The notes beneath the pieces were generated by a model. The model worked only from the letters and a program-made list of their open reading frames with translations, was not told where the DNA came from and made no database searches. The position numbers and the translations under genes were made by a program. This document shows positions 4,984 through 13,496 of a stretch of 13,496 nucleotides of DNA, piece after piece (position 1 is the stretch's first letter; each line of letters begins with the position of its first letter). Source of the stretch: a bacterium (GTDB taxonomy: Bacteria > UBP14 > UBA6098 > JAFGQG01); assembly GCA_016930435.1 (NCBI GenBank), contig JAFGGQ010000156.1:1-13496 (forward strand), read 5' to 3'.

Positions 4984-7900
4984 TTAACTGTTCAAGAACC
5001 TGATCAGTCCGCCATACCGTTGATCCACACCAAACCCATGCGGCAGATAAAAATCGATAAGCATGAACTGGGTTTTAACCGCCTTGAAATTCAGGGTTTT
5101 CATCCGATTACAGAAGTCCTCGAGCAATGCACCGGCAATTCCCCTGTGTCTTAAAGACCCAGTAATAATTAGACCATCAAGGTCTATTATATTTGTTTCC
5201 AGAATTTTATAGGATAATCCTCCCAGGACAATATCCTGTTTGTCCAGTACGACAAGGTAGTGGTTTGAGGATGATATAGTCCTTGGCAATCCTGATTTCA
5301 GCATCATCCGGTACAAACGGCCGACTTCAGATGCCTCCAGTGGTTCGCGAACGTAGTAAGACCCTCCTTTCTTATCGGAAATCTGTGTGGTAACCACAAG
5401 TCCGTCTTCTCCCCTTTGAGCAAGGTTTACCACCTTAATTGGAGAGGATACTTTACCGCTGGGAAAAGCCATGTCGCTAAATGCGGCAAGTTCACCTTCT
5501 CCGGAAAGATATTCCTGCAAATCAGAGAGTTCCTGGAATCGGGTAGCTTCTTTACCGGGGTATAATGCCATTTGTTGGAGCAGAAGATCAAACCTGCGCC
5601 TGGTCTCATAACCTGCTTCCCGGAAATAAGTATAGCGATAAAAATAGTAGCGGCTGATAACCCCAAAGCGCCGGAGTCTGTATATTGCGTATAATTCATT
5701 GATAATCTCGATACGGGCTTCATCTGAAGCCTGAGGATTGAATTGGAGCCATTGTAAGTACCTTTGGACTGCGGACTGGAGTGGTAAAGGGGCCTGAAAT
5801 CCATCATTGTAGCGTTCAAGTACCCCCCTGATGAAAATGAGAGTATCGTTAGGCAAAGAGTGATTACCGGACAGTTGCAGCTCCCCCCGAAGTTCCTCCA
5901 GAAAACTGACTGCTTCTGTTTTTGTCAGGCTTTCAAAAAGGGCTTCCGGCAGCCAGGAGAAGTCCATATATCTCCTAAGAGAAGGAAAAGCGCTTTCCAC
6001 CGCAAGAAAAAATTGTATGTAGATAGAATTTAATAATCTTAAGGGACCATTGTATTCCTCCCATTGTAGGAGCGAAAGGAGACAGCAGTCCTCCTGGAAA
6101 TTATTAGGCGGAATATAGAGATTATGCGGGGAAAGATCACCCGGAACGATCCGGAAATTCGAGTTCCGCAAAAGCGTATATACTACTGATATAGCTCTGA
6201 TTATCAAGGTTTTCAGGTCGAATCGAAGAGCTTCCTGATCGTCAGTAAAATTCCTGGAACTCAATTCCTGCAGTCTTTTCCATACAGTCAGCCATTTATA
6301 TTCCGTAGTAAAAGCAGAATAATGATGATTATAGCTTCCCAGAGCAGGCAGGATATTCAGTCCGAAAGGATAATCATTAATGGCTGCCATCCAGTAGAAA
6401 GTATTTCTTGCCTGGCAGGGGTCTTGTAATATGGTAAGCAGCAGGTCAAAATGTTTACCGTTCTTTTTGTCTATATTTAAGAGAAATTGAGACCATTTCT
6501 CCTTTTGTTTATATGGCGCTATCCAGATCCCTTCATTCTGGATATCATCCAGGGCGAAGGGTTCACCATCAAAGGCATTTCTAAGTGATTCGGGAAGCAG
6601 GGAAGTGCTTGTAATCAACTTCATCAGGAGCCTTTTATCGGATTCTTCAACAGATTCCTGAAATGATAATTTAGGCTCCCAATTATTCAGGTTTTCAGTT
6701 GGCAGTTTAAGGTACGATTTTTGTTGTTCCTTTAGCATCATTCTATAATGCTTCAGGGCTTTATTTTCAATTTCCGGCTGGGTTGGGAAAACTACCCAAC
6801 TTAAGAGCATTCCCCTCACTTTGGGAAAATACTCGGGATAATTATGAACAAAATTCGCTAACAGTTCGAAGACCGTATTGAACTGATCCACGGTGTGGGT
6901 ACCCACCGGCCAGTTCAGCCTGGTGCGGTAATTATGCAGTCTTTTCTGCAGGGCGCTCAGGCGTGGTTTGTCCAGGTTTGCATGGGCAATCTGGGCGATG
7001 CTCCCGGGGTTAAGGAAGGGCAAACCGGAATAGATAAAGCCGGGGAATTGCTCGGTATAGTGCTCCTCCGGTTCATCAAGGAGCAGGATACGATAGGCAG
7101 CACACCGGACTTCAAAGCATGAATGGAAAGCCAGCGCACCCAGACGATAGCGGATCACATTTCTGAGCCGTATGTCGTACAAACCCAGTGCTTCTTCCAG
7201 ATGATCCAGCGCTGCAAGTGCTTTTTCAGGAGAAAAAAATAAAGCATCAGTACACCAGCGATTAACCCTGCTTACCTGCTGATCTTTGACCAGCGGCCAG
7301 TTTTGAGGGACATTGATCCGGTTAGTCATCCCAAGGGCATCCGGCAAGCTGACCTTGGGGGAAATCCCCTGCAGCGGATGATCCCAGCCCAGTTTACATT
7401 GAAAATAAGTCCAGAGATTGGGATTACCTATCCAGAGCCTGGGTTGCTTGATGAACGATCCCAGATCAACCCGTGAATCATTTAGTTGATAAAACAAATC
7501 GCCCACTTGCAATGCCGAGGAAGAGCTCTTGAACGCGATCTTAAGAAGTTCTCCTGAGCGCCGGTTATATATGCCCTCCGGCACTACTGTAAGGTCCTGT
7601 TTCAGTACTCCCAGATCGCGGTAAACCCAAAGCGGAATCTCTATTATCAGATCCTGAAATTTAATTATATTTTTATCACTCTTATAAAGTTCTTCGATAA
7701 CAGGGTTAAAATGCTCTAAAATGGCTTTTCGGTTATATGAACCTTTAGGGGTGATTTCGTTCCGGGCGAGCTCAAAATCTCGTTCTGCGAGTGCAAAATT
7801 TATCACCCGTTCATAAGGCGCAAGGTTCTGATTCGCTGTAAATATAATCTTTTGAAAATACTCCATGGTTTGTTCGGGTGAAGGGGATTCCCTGATCACC

Positions 7901-9588
7901 GGGTCATCATTTTGGGGGATTATCAGAAGGACGTTATAATCCCTGCCATCCCCAACCAGAAAAGCTCTTTTAAAACCAGGCACATCCAGAAATTCTTTTT
8001 CTATGGATCGTGGAGCAAGTGTCTGCCCCTTGCTGTTCTTATAAATGTCCTTTACCCGGTCCACAATTTCATAATAACCATTTTGATCAACCCTAAAAAT
8101 ATCACCTGTCGGCAGCCAGTATCCGGCTTCACCGGAATTAATATCCCGGTTCAGGTCTATTTCATCCAGATAACGTGCTACGTATGGCCCGTTTATCAAC
8201 ATCTCGCCAGTATCATTTAATCGTATATTCATACCGGGGAGGGTTTTGCCAACCGAATCCCGCAGGTATTCACCGGGAGGTGTCATGGTAATGCCTCCGG
8301 TAGCCTCGGTCATTCCAAAACCCGAGCAGAGGTTTACTCCAAGATCGTTGAAGAACTGGAATACATGGTGATTCAGGTATCCGGCGGCGGAAAGCCCCCA
8401 ATGCAATTTATCACCAACAGTTTCCCGAAAAAGGTGCTCACGGGCCGAAGGATTACTTATCCCCTCTATCATATCCTGGCAGTGTTCCCATAACTGCTGC
8501 CATCTCAGCGGTATCCCGATGAGAACAGAGGGTTGAATATTTCTCATCATGACCAGCAATGTATTCCAGGAAGCATTCTCGGCAAAGACGTACGTTCCCC
8601 CCCAAAAAAGCGTTCCTAACAGCTCCAGAAACCTGCCGAAGGTATGAAAAAGCGGGAGGTAGCAGAGCATTACCTCTTCATTTCCGACCCGGGGCAAAGC
8701 TGCCGCCCGGGCAAACCTCTTGGTTAGCAGATTATATTGATTATAAACAACACCCTTGGGAAGGCCCGTCGATCCGGAGGTATAAAGAGCTGTGCACGGT
8801 TTGAACAGGTCGATCTTCAGTTCTTTTAATAGATTCTCCCTCTGAAAAGAGGAAATCCCTGCAACCTCTTTATCCATCAAACGCACTGGGAAATCAGGGG
8901 TATCCTGAAACTGGTTTAAGCTTAGTATAATAACCTTCCTGCTAATACCCTTCAAGGCTTCCTGAACATTTTTCAGGCTCTCGGGGCTATCCAGAATTAC
9001 TATATTTATGGTCAGTTCCTGAAATATTTTACAGAGTATCCGGGGGCTGAAATGCACATTAAGGGGGGTCACAAAGATTCCAAACAAGAGACATGACAGG
9101 TCGCAGCAGGCATTGTCCACCGAATTCCCGGCTATAATGGCTACACGGGGTGGATCCGGAACCAGCGAAAGCAATAGCGCTGCGTAAGCCTGCAGTCTGT
9201 GGTAGATCTGACGGTAGTTCCAGCAAACATAATCCTGCCGAGCCCTTTCCATAAATAGAGTACGGTCGGGGTGTTCAGCCATTCGCTGTTCAAAGAGCGC
9301 CTTCAAGTCGAAATTACATCTCGGGATAAGGTGAAACGTAGTCTCCGCCCAGCGTTTACGATTATCTTCATTTACCAGGGCCTGCAGAAAAACTGGCTTT
9401 CGGGTAAGATCAAGATAATGGCGGCATTGTAAATCGGAAGGCTTTAGGGCTGACTCATCTAAAATACTCTTTTCTACCCCGGTCAGGATATCCATTGCGG
9501 CTGAAGGATCTACAAACCCTCTGTAAACCGCCTCCTCCAGATTTTTGAGTAATTCCGAAAAGCGGGGATTTTCAATCTCACTATTCAT
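4984..9588 (-). CDS. Giant multidomain protein: AMP-forming acyl-CoA synthetase, phosphotransferase-like middle, C-terminal GNAT
   Basis: 1534 residues. Residues 90-630 are an AMP-forming ligase of the long-chain acyl-CoA synthetase type: P-loop TALYTSGSTGLPKGV (266-280), YLPLFHTFGR (310-319), GFGMTEATGG (423-432), TGD (494-496), then IVDRVKDIYKNSKGQ (508-522) and ITPKGSYNRK (612-621), where the catalytic Lys is expected. A typical enzyme would end near here. Residues 640-1400 are mostly helical and unrecognised; VPGDLSPHN (1148-1156) resembles the catalytic loop of aminoglycoside/choline-type phosphotransferases (GDxxxxN), but I see no convincing N-lobe. Residues 1410-1530 are a GNAT acetyltransferase with the acetyl-CoA loop RHRGIAGALL (1480-1489) and LPHGFG (1515-1520). 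No signal peptide or clear membrane segment is seen. Inferred role: activating an acyl group and passing it on, perhaps in lipid or surface modification; the substrate is unknown. No Shine-Dalgarno precedes the ATG. The 3' end converges on the intI remnant. Confidence 0.82.
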   Translation of the reverse strand: MNSEIENPRFSELLKNLEEAVYRGFVDPSAAMDILTGVEKSILDESALKPSDLQCRHYLDLTRKPVFLQALVNEDNRKRWAETTFHLIPRCNFDLKALFEQRMAEHPDRTLFMERARQDYVCWNYRQIYHRLQAYAALLLSLVPDPPRVAIIAGNSVDNACCDLSCLLFGIFVTPLNVHFSPRILCKIFQELTINIVILDSPESLKNVQEALKGISRKVIILSLNQFQDTPDFPVRLMDKEVAGISSFQRENLLKELKIDLFKPCTALYTSGSTGLPKGVVYNQYNLLTKRFARAAALPRVGNEEVMLCYLPLFHTFGRFLELLGTLFWGGTYVFAENASWNTLLVMMRNIQPSVLIGIPLRWQQLWEHCQDMIEGISNPSAREHLFRETVGDKLHWGLSAAGYLNHHVFQFFNDLGVNLCSGFGMTEATGGITMTPPGEYLRDSVGKTLPGMNIRLNDTGEMLINGPYVARYLDEIDLNRDINSGEAGYWLPTGDIFRVDQNGYYEIVDRVKDIYKNSKGQTLAPRSIEKEFLDVPGFKRAFLVGDGRDYNVLLIIPQNDDPVIRESPSPEQTMEYFQKIIFTANQNLAPYERVINFALAERDFELARNEITPKGSYNRKAILEHFNPVIEELYKSDKNIIKFQDLIIEIPLWVYRDLGVLKQDLTVVPEGIYNRRSGELLKIAFKSSSSALQVGDLFYQLNDSRVDLGSFIKQPRLWIGNPNLWTYFQCKLGWDHPLQGISPKVSLPDALGMTNRINVPQNWPLVKDQQVSRVNRWCTDALFFSPEKALAALDHLEEALGLYDIRLRNVIRYRLGALAFHSCFEVRCAAYRILLLDEPEEHYTEQFPGFIYSGLPFLNPGSIAQIAHANLDKPRLSALQKRLHNYRTRLNWPVGTHTVDQFNTVFELLANFVHNYPEYFPKVRGMLLSWVVFPTQPEIENKALKHYRMMLKEQQKSYLKLPTENLNNWEPKLSFQESVEESDKRLLMKLITSTSLLPESLRNAFDGEPFALDDIQNEGIWIAPYKQKEKWSQFLLNIDKKNGKHFDLLLTILQDPCQARNTFYWMAAINDYPFGLNILPALGSYNHHYSAFTTEYKWLTVWKRLQELSSRNFTDDQEALRFDLKTLIIRAISVVYTLLRNSNFRIVPGDLSPHNLYIPPNNFQEDCCLLSLLQWEEYNGPLRLLNSIYIQFFLAVESAFPSLRRYMDFSWLPEALFESLTKTEAVSFLEELRGELQLSGNHSLPNDTLIFIRGVLERYNDGFQAPLPLQSAVQRYLQWLQFNPQASDEARIEIINELYAIYRLRRFGVISRYYFYRYTYFREAGYETRRRFDLLLQQMALYPGKEATRFQELSDLQEYLSGEGELAAFSDMAFPSGKVSSPIKVVNLAQRGEDGLVVTTQISDKKGGSYYVREPLEASEVGRLYRMMLKSGLPRTISSSNHYLVVLDKQDIVLGGLSYKILETNIIDLDGLIITGSLRHRGIAGALLEDFCNRMKTLNFKAVKTQFMLIDFYLPHGFGVDQRYGGLIRFLNS

Positions 9589-9649
9589 AAACGGTTAATC
9601 TACAATTGAATTATTAAATATCAATATAAATTTGGGGAGCAAGGGCTAT

Positions 9650-9679
9650 ATTATACCGTATTATGCAGTTGAAAATCAA
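9650..9679 (-). promoter_or_regulatory. Candidate promoter of the acyl-CoA synthetase fusion gene
   Basis: On the minus strand TTGATT (9679-9674) and a perfect TATAAT (9655-9650) are separated by 18 bp. It lies in the 159-bp gap between pyrC and the fusion gene, about 60 bp upstream of the ATG. This suggests the large gene has its own transcription start rather than depending only on the upstream cluster. No hairpin with a T-run was found after pyrC. Confidence 0.55.
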
Positions 9680-9747
9680 AATAATGCCTGAAATATCAAA
9701 AAAAAGAAGATTAGAATATTAACTAAGGCTATATCATAATTCAGGGC

Positions 9748-11034
9748 TTAAGTATCCGAATATTTTATGGAGCCTTCTACTATGGTCATTACGGTTTTGC
9801 CCTTCAGGCTTCTTCTCAGGAATGGAGAATTTGAAGATTTTGATCTGAAATTCCGGGCTTCTACCACCCATTCCCTGTTCGGATCAATGATGGTAACATC
9901 GGCCAGGCTGCCTGGTTTCAGTGTGCCACCGGGAAGGTTAAAAATCCTCGCCGGATTGACAGACATCGCCTTAACCATCGCATCCAGGGTCAATTTTTTC
10001 TTGTGGATCAGTTCACTGAATACTAAACCCACCGCCGTCTCAAGTCCCACCATTCCGAAAGGAGCGTAGTTATACTCCTTGTCCTTTTCCTGTGGAGGGT
10101 GAGGAGCGTGATCGGTAGCTATACAATCAATTATATCATTAACCAATGCTTTCTGTAAAGCAATCCTGTCCTTTGCGGATCTTACCGGGGGATTGACCTT
10201 GGTATTGGAATCATAGTCCAGTTCTTTGACTATCTCATCCGTCAATGTAAGGTGATGGGGGGTTACTTCGCAGGTAACCTGAACCCCTCGCATCCGGGCG
10301 TTTTTGATCAGGATAGGTGAATAAGCTGCGCTCAGGTGACAGACGTGTAGTCTTCCACCGGTGTATTCGGCAATGATCAGGTCCCGGGCGAGCATAGCGG
10401 TCTCACTAATATCGGGAATGCCTACCAGTCCTAATTCAGTGGAGATATCCCCTTCATGCATTACCCCGTCATGGGCAAGGGCAGGGTCTTCAGTATGGGT
10501 GATGATTGGGACTCCAAACATCTGGGAATATTCCAGAGCATTGCGCAGAATCTCACCGGAAACCACCGGCTTGCCATCATCCGAGAAGCCTACCGCGCCG
10601 CTCTTAATAATTTCCCCCATCTCGGTAAGCTCCTTCCCCTCTATTTTCTTGGTGATTGCAGCTACAGGATAGACCTTGCAATGGGCTTTGGAGGCTTTAT
10701 CCAACACGAATTTCACTACTTCAGCATTGTCAATAGGGGGGTTAGTGTTTGGCATACACATTATTGTAGTAAAGCCGCCGGCAACAGCTGCGGCAGAACC
10801 GGAAAGGATGGTTTCAGAATCTTCTCCACCAGGTTCCCGCAAGTGGGTATGCACGTCGATCAACCCCGGCGTTACTATACAGCCCCCAGCATCGATCACT
10901 TCGTAATCCTTCCCCCCCGAACCCCCGATCTTCTCAATTTTTTTGCCTTTAATGAAAAGGTTGTCAATTCTATTGATACCCTGGGAAGGATCAACTATCC
11001 TGGCGCCCTTTATCAATATTTTGCTCTGGGTCAT
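9748..11034 (-). CDS. pyrC: Dihydroorotase, class I (PyrC)
   Basis: Zinc amidohydrolase that interconverts N-carbamoyl-L-aspartate and dihydroorotate, step 3 of de novo pyrimidine synthesis, in the cytosol. At 428 residues it has the usual length of the long bacterial (class I, Aquifex/Bacillus type) enzyme. Visible motifs: DVHTHLREPG at 60-69 with metal ligands H62 and H64; GGFTTIMCMPNTNP (86-99); SDDG at 151-154 supplying the bridging Asp; THTED with H180; CHLSAA with H233; N277; and ATDHAPH with D308, the catalytic base. All expected active-site residues are present. The start is supported by a GGGGAG Shine-Dalgarno 7 nt upstream. It follows the heptose kinase gene by 12 bp and is the last member of the cluster. 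Confidence 0.96.
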   Translation of the reverse strand: MTQSKILIKGARIVDPSQGINRIDNLFIKGKKIEKIGGSGGKDYEVIDAGGCIVTPGLIDVHTHLREPGGEDSETILSGSAAAVAGGFTTIMCMPNTNPPIDNAEVVKFVLDKASKAHCKVYPVAAITKKIEGKELTEMGEIIKSGAVGFSDDGKPVVSGEILRNALEYSQMFGVPIITHTEDPALAHDGVMHEGDISTELGLVGIPDISETAMLARDLIIAEYTGGRLHVCHLSAAYSPILIKNARMRGVQVTCEVTPHHLTLTDEIVKELDYDSNTKVNPPVRSAKDRIALQKALVNDIIDCIATDHAPHPPQEKDKEYNYAPFGMVGLETAVGLVFSELIHKKKLTLDAMVKAMSVNPARIFNLPGGTLKPGSLADVTIIDPNREWVVEARNFRSKSSNSPFLRRSLKGKTVMTIVEGSIKYSDT

Positions 11035-11046
11035 ATTATTCTCCCC

Positions 11047-12066
11047 TTATTCTTTTGGTTTCTTTATGTTTGAATTGCAATCATCATCTTCGATATGAGC
11101 CAGTAATTTATCCAGAGTTACTGCTGCGGTACCTACCTCACCTACTACTATTCCGGCAGAATGATTGGAGATATAAGCGGCTTCAAAATATGAGGCTCCG
11201 GAGATCGCCGCAAGGGTCAAGGAGGCAGTTACCGTATCCCCGGCTCCGGTAACATCATATACCTCCTTTGCCACTGTAGGCAAATAATAATAATCGCCAT
11301 TTTGCTGAAAGAGTGACATTCCCTTTTCGCCCCGGGTAATCAACACATTTTTTGCTTCCAGCATTTTAAGCAGTTTCTCCCCTGCGGCTACCAGCTCATC
11401 TTCCGAGCGGATCCGGGTCTTCAAAGCCGTCTCCGTTTCATGAACATTGGGCGTGATTATCGAAATTCCCTTGTAGTACTGAAAGTATTTCTCCTTGGGG
11501 TCCACCGCAATAAATTTTTGTTGTTTCCGACATGAATGAATGACTTCCTGAACCATTTCCCGGGTGAGCAACCCTTTTCCATAGTCGGAAATGATCACCC
11601 CGTCAGCATGGGGGAGGTTGGTTCGGAAAACGGCAAGTACCTCTTCAAGTATGGGAGAATCGATATCCTCCCGGTTTTCCCGGTCAACCCTGACTACCTG
11701 CTGATGGTGGGCGATGATCCGGGTTTTAAGCGTAGTAGGACGACTGTAATCAGTTATCAGGGATTTTGAAGCGATCTTTTCCTGACTTAATAATTCCATT
11801 AACCGTTGCGATGTGGGGTCTTCCCCCACGATGGAGACCAGAATGGGTTCTGCGCCGAGTTTTTTCAGGTTCCAGGCCACATTGGCAGCTCCACCCAGCC
11901 GCAGGGAAGTGGTCTGAACATCCACCACCGGCACTGGCGCTTCGGGTGATATCCGCTCCACTACCCCCCAGATATATTCGTCCAGCATGGAGTCACCCAG
12001 CACTATCACTTTTTGTTTCTTGAAATTCGCAAAAATACTATTCAGCCGCGAAGTCTCGATTTTCAT
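11047..12066 (-). CDS. hldE: D-glycero-beta-D-manno-heptose-7-phosphate kinase (HldE domain I / RfaE1)
   Basis: PfkB/ribokinase-family kinase that adds phosphate at C1 of heptose-7-phosphate in the ADP-heptose pathway for the LPS inner core. At 339 residues it covers only the kinase half of bifunctional E. coli HldE (477 residues); the nucleotidyltransferase (RfaE2) must be encoded elsewhere, as in many bacteria outside the enterics. Motifs: GDSMLDEYIWG (24-34) and SPEAPVPV (40-47), diagnostic of RfaE1; LGGAANVAWNL (57-67); SDYGKGLL (160-167); and the PfkB signature DVTGAGDTVTAS (271-282) with catalytic D277. A GGAG Shine-Dalgarno lies 7 nt before the ATG. It sits between nrdR and pyrC with 12-bp gaps on both sides, so it is probably co-transcribed. 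It is the main evidence that the host has an LPS-type outer membrane. Confidence 0.93.
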   Translation of the reverse strand: MKIETSRLNSIFANFKKQKVIVLGDSMLDEYIWGVVERISPEAPVPVVDVQTTSLRLGGAANVAWNLKKLGAEPILVSIVGEDPTSQRLMELLSQEKIASKSLITDYSRPTTLKTRIIAHHQQVVRVDRENREDIDSPILEEVLAVFRTNLPHADGVIISDYGKGLLTREMVQEVIHSCRKQQKFIAVDPKEKYFQYYKGISIITPNVHETETALKTRIRSEDELVAAGEKLLKMLEAKNVLITRGEKGMSLFQQNGDYYYLPTVAKEVYDVTGAGDTVTASLTLAAISGASYFEAAYISNHSAGIVVGEVGTAAVTLDKLLAHIEDDDCNSNIKKPKE

Positions 12067-12078
12067 TTAATCTCCATA

Positions 12079-12552
12079 TTATTTTAAATTTTCTGGCTCT
12101 TCCTTTCCCAATAGCTCCTTGAGCATATTCCAGAACTCATTAACATCTTTAAACTTCTTGTAAACAGAAGCAAAACGCACATAAGCGACTTCGTCTATCC
12201 CTCGAAGGGCTTCCATCACCAGGCCACCAATGTACTTGCTTTCGATCTCACCGCGTGAGAGATTCATCAGCTGGTTTTCCACTTCATCCACTATGGCTTC
12301 TATTTTTTTAGCGGATACCGGCCGCTTTCGACAAGCAATGGTTATTCCCTGTAGTAGTTTCTGTCGTTCATAGGGCTCCCTGCGGCCATCGACCTTTATA
12401 ACGATGAGGTCAAAGTCCTGAATGTATTCATAGGTGGTATATCTCTTTTCGCACTGGGAACACTCCCTACGCCGCCGGACTGCCCTGCCATCCTTCACGC
12501 TGCGGGAATCAACAACTTTATCTCCGTCAAAACCACAATAAGGGCATTTCAT
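12079..12552 (-). CDS. nrdR: Transcriptional repressor NrdR
   Basis: Zinc-ribbon/ATP-cone regulator that represses ribonucleotide reductase genes when (d)ATP binds its ATP-cone. The 157 residues fit the family (about 150). The N-terminus MKCPYCG with C3 and C6, and ECSQCEKRYTTYE with C31 and C34, form the zinc ribbon; the basic GRAVRRRREC segment (22-31) is the conserved DNA-contact region. Residues 49-139 form the ATP-cone (VIKVDGRREPYERQKL onward). The start codon is preceded by AAGGAG, which overlaps the stop codon of the upstream deaminase-like gene (3-bp gap), so the two are likely translationally coupled. The setting, next to dCMP-deaminase-like genes, fits control of deoxynucleotide supply. 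No NrdR box was searched for in detail, because no nrd gene is in the window. Confidence 0.97.
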   Translation of the reverse strand: MKCPYCGFDGDKVVDSRSVKDGRAVRRRRECSQCEKRYTTYEYIQDFDLIVIKVDGRREPYERQKLLQGITIACRKRPVSAKKIEAIVDEVENQLMNLSRGEIESKYIGGLVMEALRGIDEVAYVRFASVYKKFKDVNEFWNMLKELLGKEEPENLK

Positions 12553-12555
12553 CCT

Positions 12556-13050
12556 TTACTCCTTGGCTATCGTTATGAATTCCAACTTGATCTTGGTTTT
12601 TTCCAGCATATCCCTGGTCAGATTAGTTGATATGCTGTCCAGTTGAGGGAAAGAAGGCATTCCATTTATGTAAATTTCCTTAATCCCCGAGTTTATAAGC
12701 ATCTTCAAACAGATGATGCAGGGAAACCTTGTAGAATAAAGAATGGAATTTTGGGTACTGACACCGAAAATAGCTGCTTGAATGATAGCGTTCTGAATAG
12801 CGTGAAGTCCCCTGCAGATCTCCTGTTTTTCATCACCGTGAAGGCCCCTTTGGTCCCGAAGGCATCCCACTTCCAGACAGCTATCTATCCCGGCTGGTGC
12901 CCCATTGTATCCGGTGGTCAGGATTCGCCGTTCACGGACCAGGATCGCCCCCTGTTTTTCCTTCAGGCAGGTGGAGCGGTTGGAGACAAAATCCGTTACC
13001 CGCATAAAATATTCGTTCCAGGAGGGCCGGTTTAAATCAGATTTGCTCAT
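12556..13050 (-). CDS. dCMP-deaminase-like protein lacking the catalytic Glu (probable pseudoenzyme)
   Basis: 164 residues, closely similar in layout to the protein encoded immediately upstream and to dCMP deaminases (ComEB type). Zinc-site residues are present: H83 in GLHAIQNAI and C111/C114 in PCIIC. The second metal-site residues of this subfamily also appear to remain (C58, C63, H71, C79). However, the Glu that follows HA in the catalytic HAE motif and shuttles the proton is Ile85 here (codon ATT). Deamination is therefore unlikely. Inferred: a divergent duplicate kept for a structural or regulatory role, such as mixed hexamers with the active copy, or an early stage of decay; the reading frame is intact. 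The start overlaps the upstream gene by 14 bp. The first residues (RPSWNEYFM) align with the upstream copy (RPSWDQYFM), which supports this start. Confidence 0.9.
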   Translation of the reverse strand: MSKSDLNRPSWNEYFMRVTDFVSNRSTCLKEKQGAILVRERRILTTGYNGAPAGIDSCLEVGCLRDQRGLHGDEKQEICRGLHAIQNAIIQAAIFGVSTQNSILYSTRFPCIICLKMLINSGIKEIYINGMPSFPQLDSISTNLTRDMLEKTKIKLEFITIAKE

Positions 13051-13496
13051 GTTCTATCTTGTGTATCTTAATTTTACTTTCCTTTAATAACAATGAACTC
13101 AATTCATCGGGGTAATAATCTGCCAGATAAATTTCCTTAATACGGGCATTTATAAGCATCTTGGTGCAGATCACGCAAGGCTGATTAGTGCAATATAGAA
13201 TGCTGTTTTCCAGACTAATACCAAACAAGGCTGCCTGGATTATTGCGTTTTGCTCGGCATGCAGACCCCGGCATAACTCATGATGTTCACCCGAAGGAAT
13301 TCCAAGCTCATCCCTCAAACAGCCAATTTCCAAACAATGGTCCATCCCGGTCGGCGCTCCGTTGTAACCCGTGGTAAGAATACGATTATTACGAACCATC
13401 ACTGCTCCTACCTTGCGGCGCTTGCAGGTTGAACGGGAGGCCACTAAAAATGCCATTTGCATAAAATATTGGTCCCAGGAGGGCCGTTTACTGTTA
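13037..13496 (-). CDS. dCMP deaminase, ComEB type (partial, N-terminus off window)
   Basis: Zinc-dependent cytidylate deaminase producing dUMP from dCMP for dTMP synthesis. 152 residues are visible, starting [12 protein letters not shown]; the start codon lies just beyond the right edge, since the frame is open and the paralogue begins only a few residues earlier. An internal ATG at 13462 is too late because it would cut the conserved RPSW segment. The catalytic set is complete: HAEQNAI with the proton-shuttle Glu, and PCVIC supplying two zinc Cys ligands. The [10 protein letters not shown]...ELCRGLH stretch is the extra metal site of the ComEB/phage T4-like group. It overlaps the downstream paralogue by 14 bp and is the first visible gene of the cluster. 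Confidence 0.93.
   Translation of the reverse strand, partial: NSKRPSWDQYFMQMAFLVASRSTCKRRKVGAVMVRNNRILTTGYNGAPTGMDHCLEIGCLRDELGIPSGEHHELCRGLHAEQNAIIQAALFGISLENSILYCTNQPCVICTKMLINARIKEIYLADYYPDELSSLLLKESKIKIHKIEHEQI

Noticed and set aside
4942-5154. 70-codon plus-strand frame
   Set aside because: Antisense to the conserved GNAT domain of the large fusion gene; no Shine-Dalgarno and no recognisable domain.
9690-9747. Rho-independent terminator after pyrC
   Set aside because: There is an A/T-rich run (about 9698-9706), but no GC-rich stem immediately before it on the minus strand.
10456-11073. 205-codon plus-strand frame opposite pyrC
   Set aside because: Antisense to an intact dihydroorotase with all active-site residues; a shadow frame.
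12643-13035. 130-codon plus-strand frame opposite the deaminase-like gene
   Set aside because: Shadow of the real minus-strand gene; no domain or ribosome binding site.

Overview
The window looks like chromosome of a Gram-negative bacterium, because it carries an HldE/RfaE-type heptose-phosphate kinase, an LPS-core precursor enzyme. The phylum cannot be fixed from this sequence. All intact genes lie on the minus strand, and base composition changes sharply between the right two thirds (housekeeping) and the left third (accessory, partly AT-rich).

Right part (about 9.7-13.5 kb): a tight, co-directional cluster reads, in transcription order, dCMP-deaminase-like gene (5' end off the window), a second dCMP-deaminase-like gene whose catalytic Glu is replaced by Ile, nrdR, the kinase domain of hldE, and pyrC. 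Gaps are 3-12 bp, and the two deaminase genes overlap by 14 bp. Nucleotide metabolism dominates: pyrimidine deoxynucleotide supply, control of ribonucleotide reductase genes, and de novo pyrimidine synthesis.

Middle (4984-9588): one 1534-residue protein with an N-terminal AMP-forming acyl-CoA synthetase, a long helical middle containing a phosphotransferase-like GDLSPHN motif, and a C-terminal GNAT acetyltransferase. A good minus-strand promoter candidate lies in front of it.

Left part (1-4842): I read this as a decayed chromosomal integron. At 4522-4842 (+) is an N-terminal fragment of an integron integrase (IntI). It is divergent from an array of minus-strand gene cassettes, which is the standard integron layout. 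Between them, an 11-bp palindrome (4462-4472) could provide the -35 boxes of two opposed promoters. The cassettes are: (a) a frameshifted small gene plus a KilA-N protein; (b) a DUF262 / HNH-like / AlbA_2 protein related to GmrSD-type (type IV restriction) proteins; (c) a DNA methyltransferase running off the left edge. The cassettes are separated by attC-like recombination sites. Two of these (626-756 and 4257-4385) share a 95-bp, about 94% identical core. The third (3021-3097) is a short classic site with bulged stem bases. The start of each complete cassette is complementary to the box at its own 3' end (TTAGCCC/GGGCTAA and TTATAGG/CCTATAA), which is the signature of a formerly circular cassette. 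The visible cassette cargo looks like genome defence.
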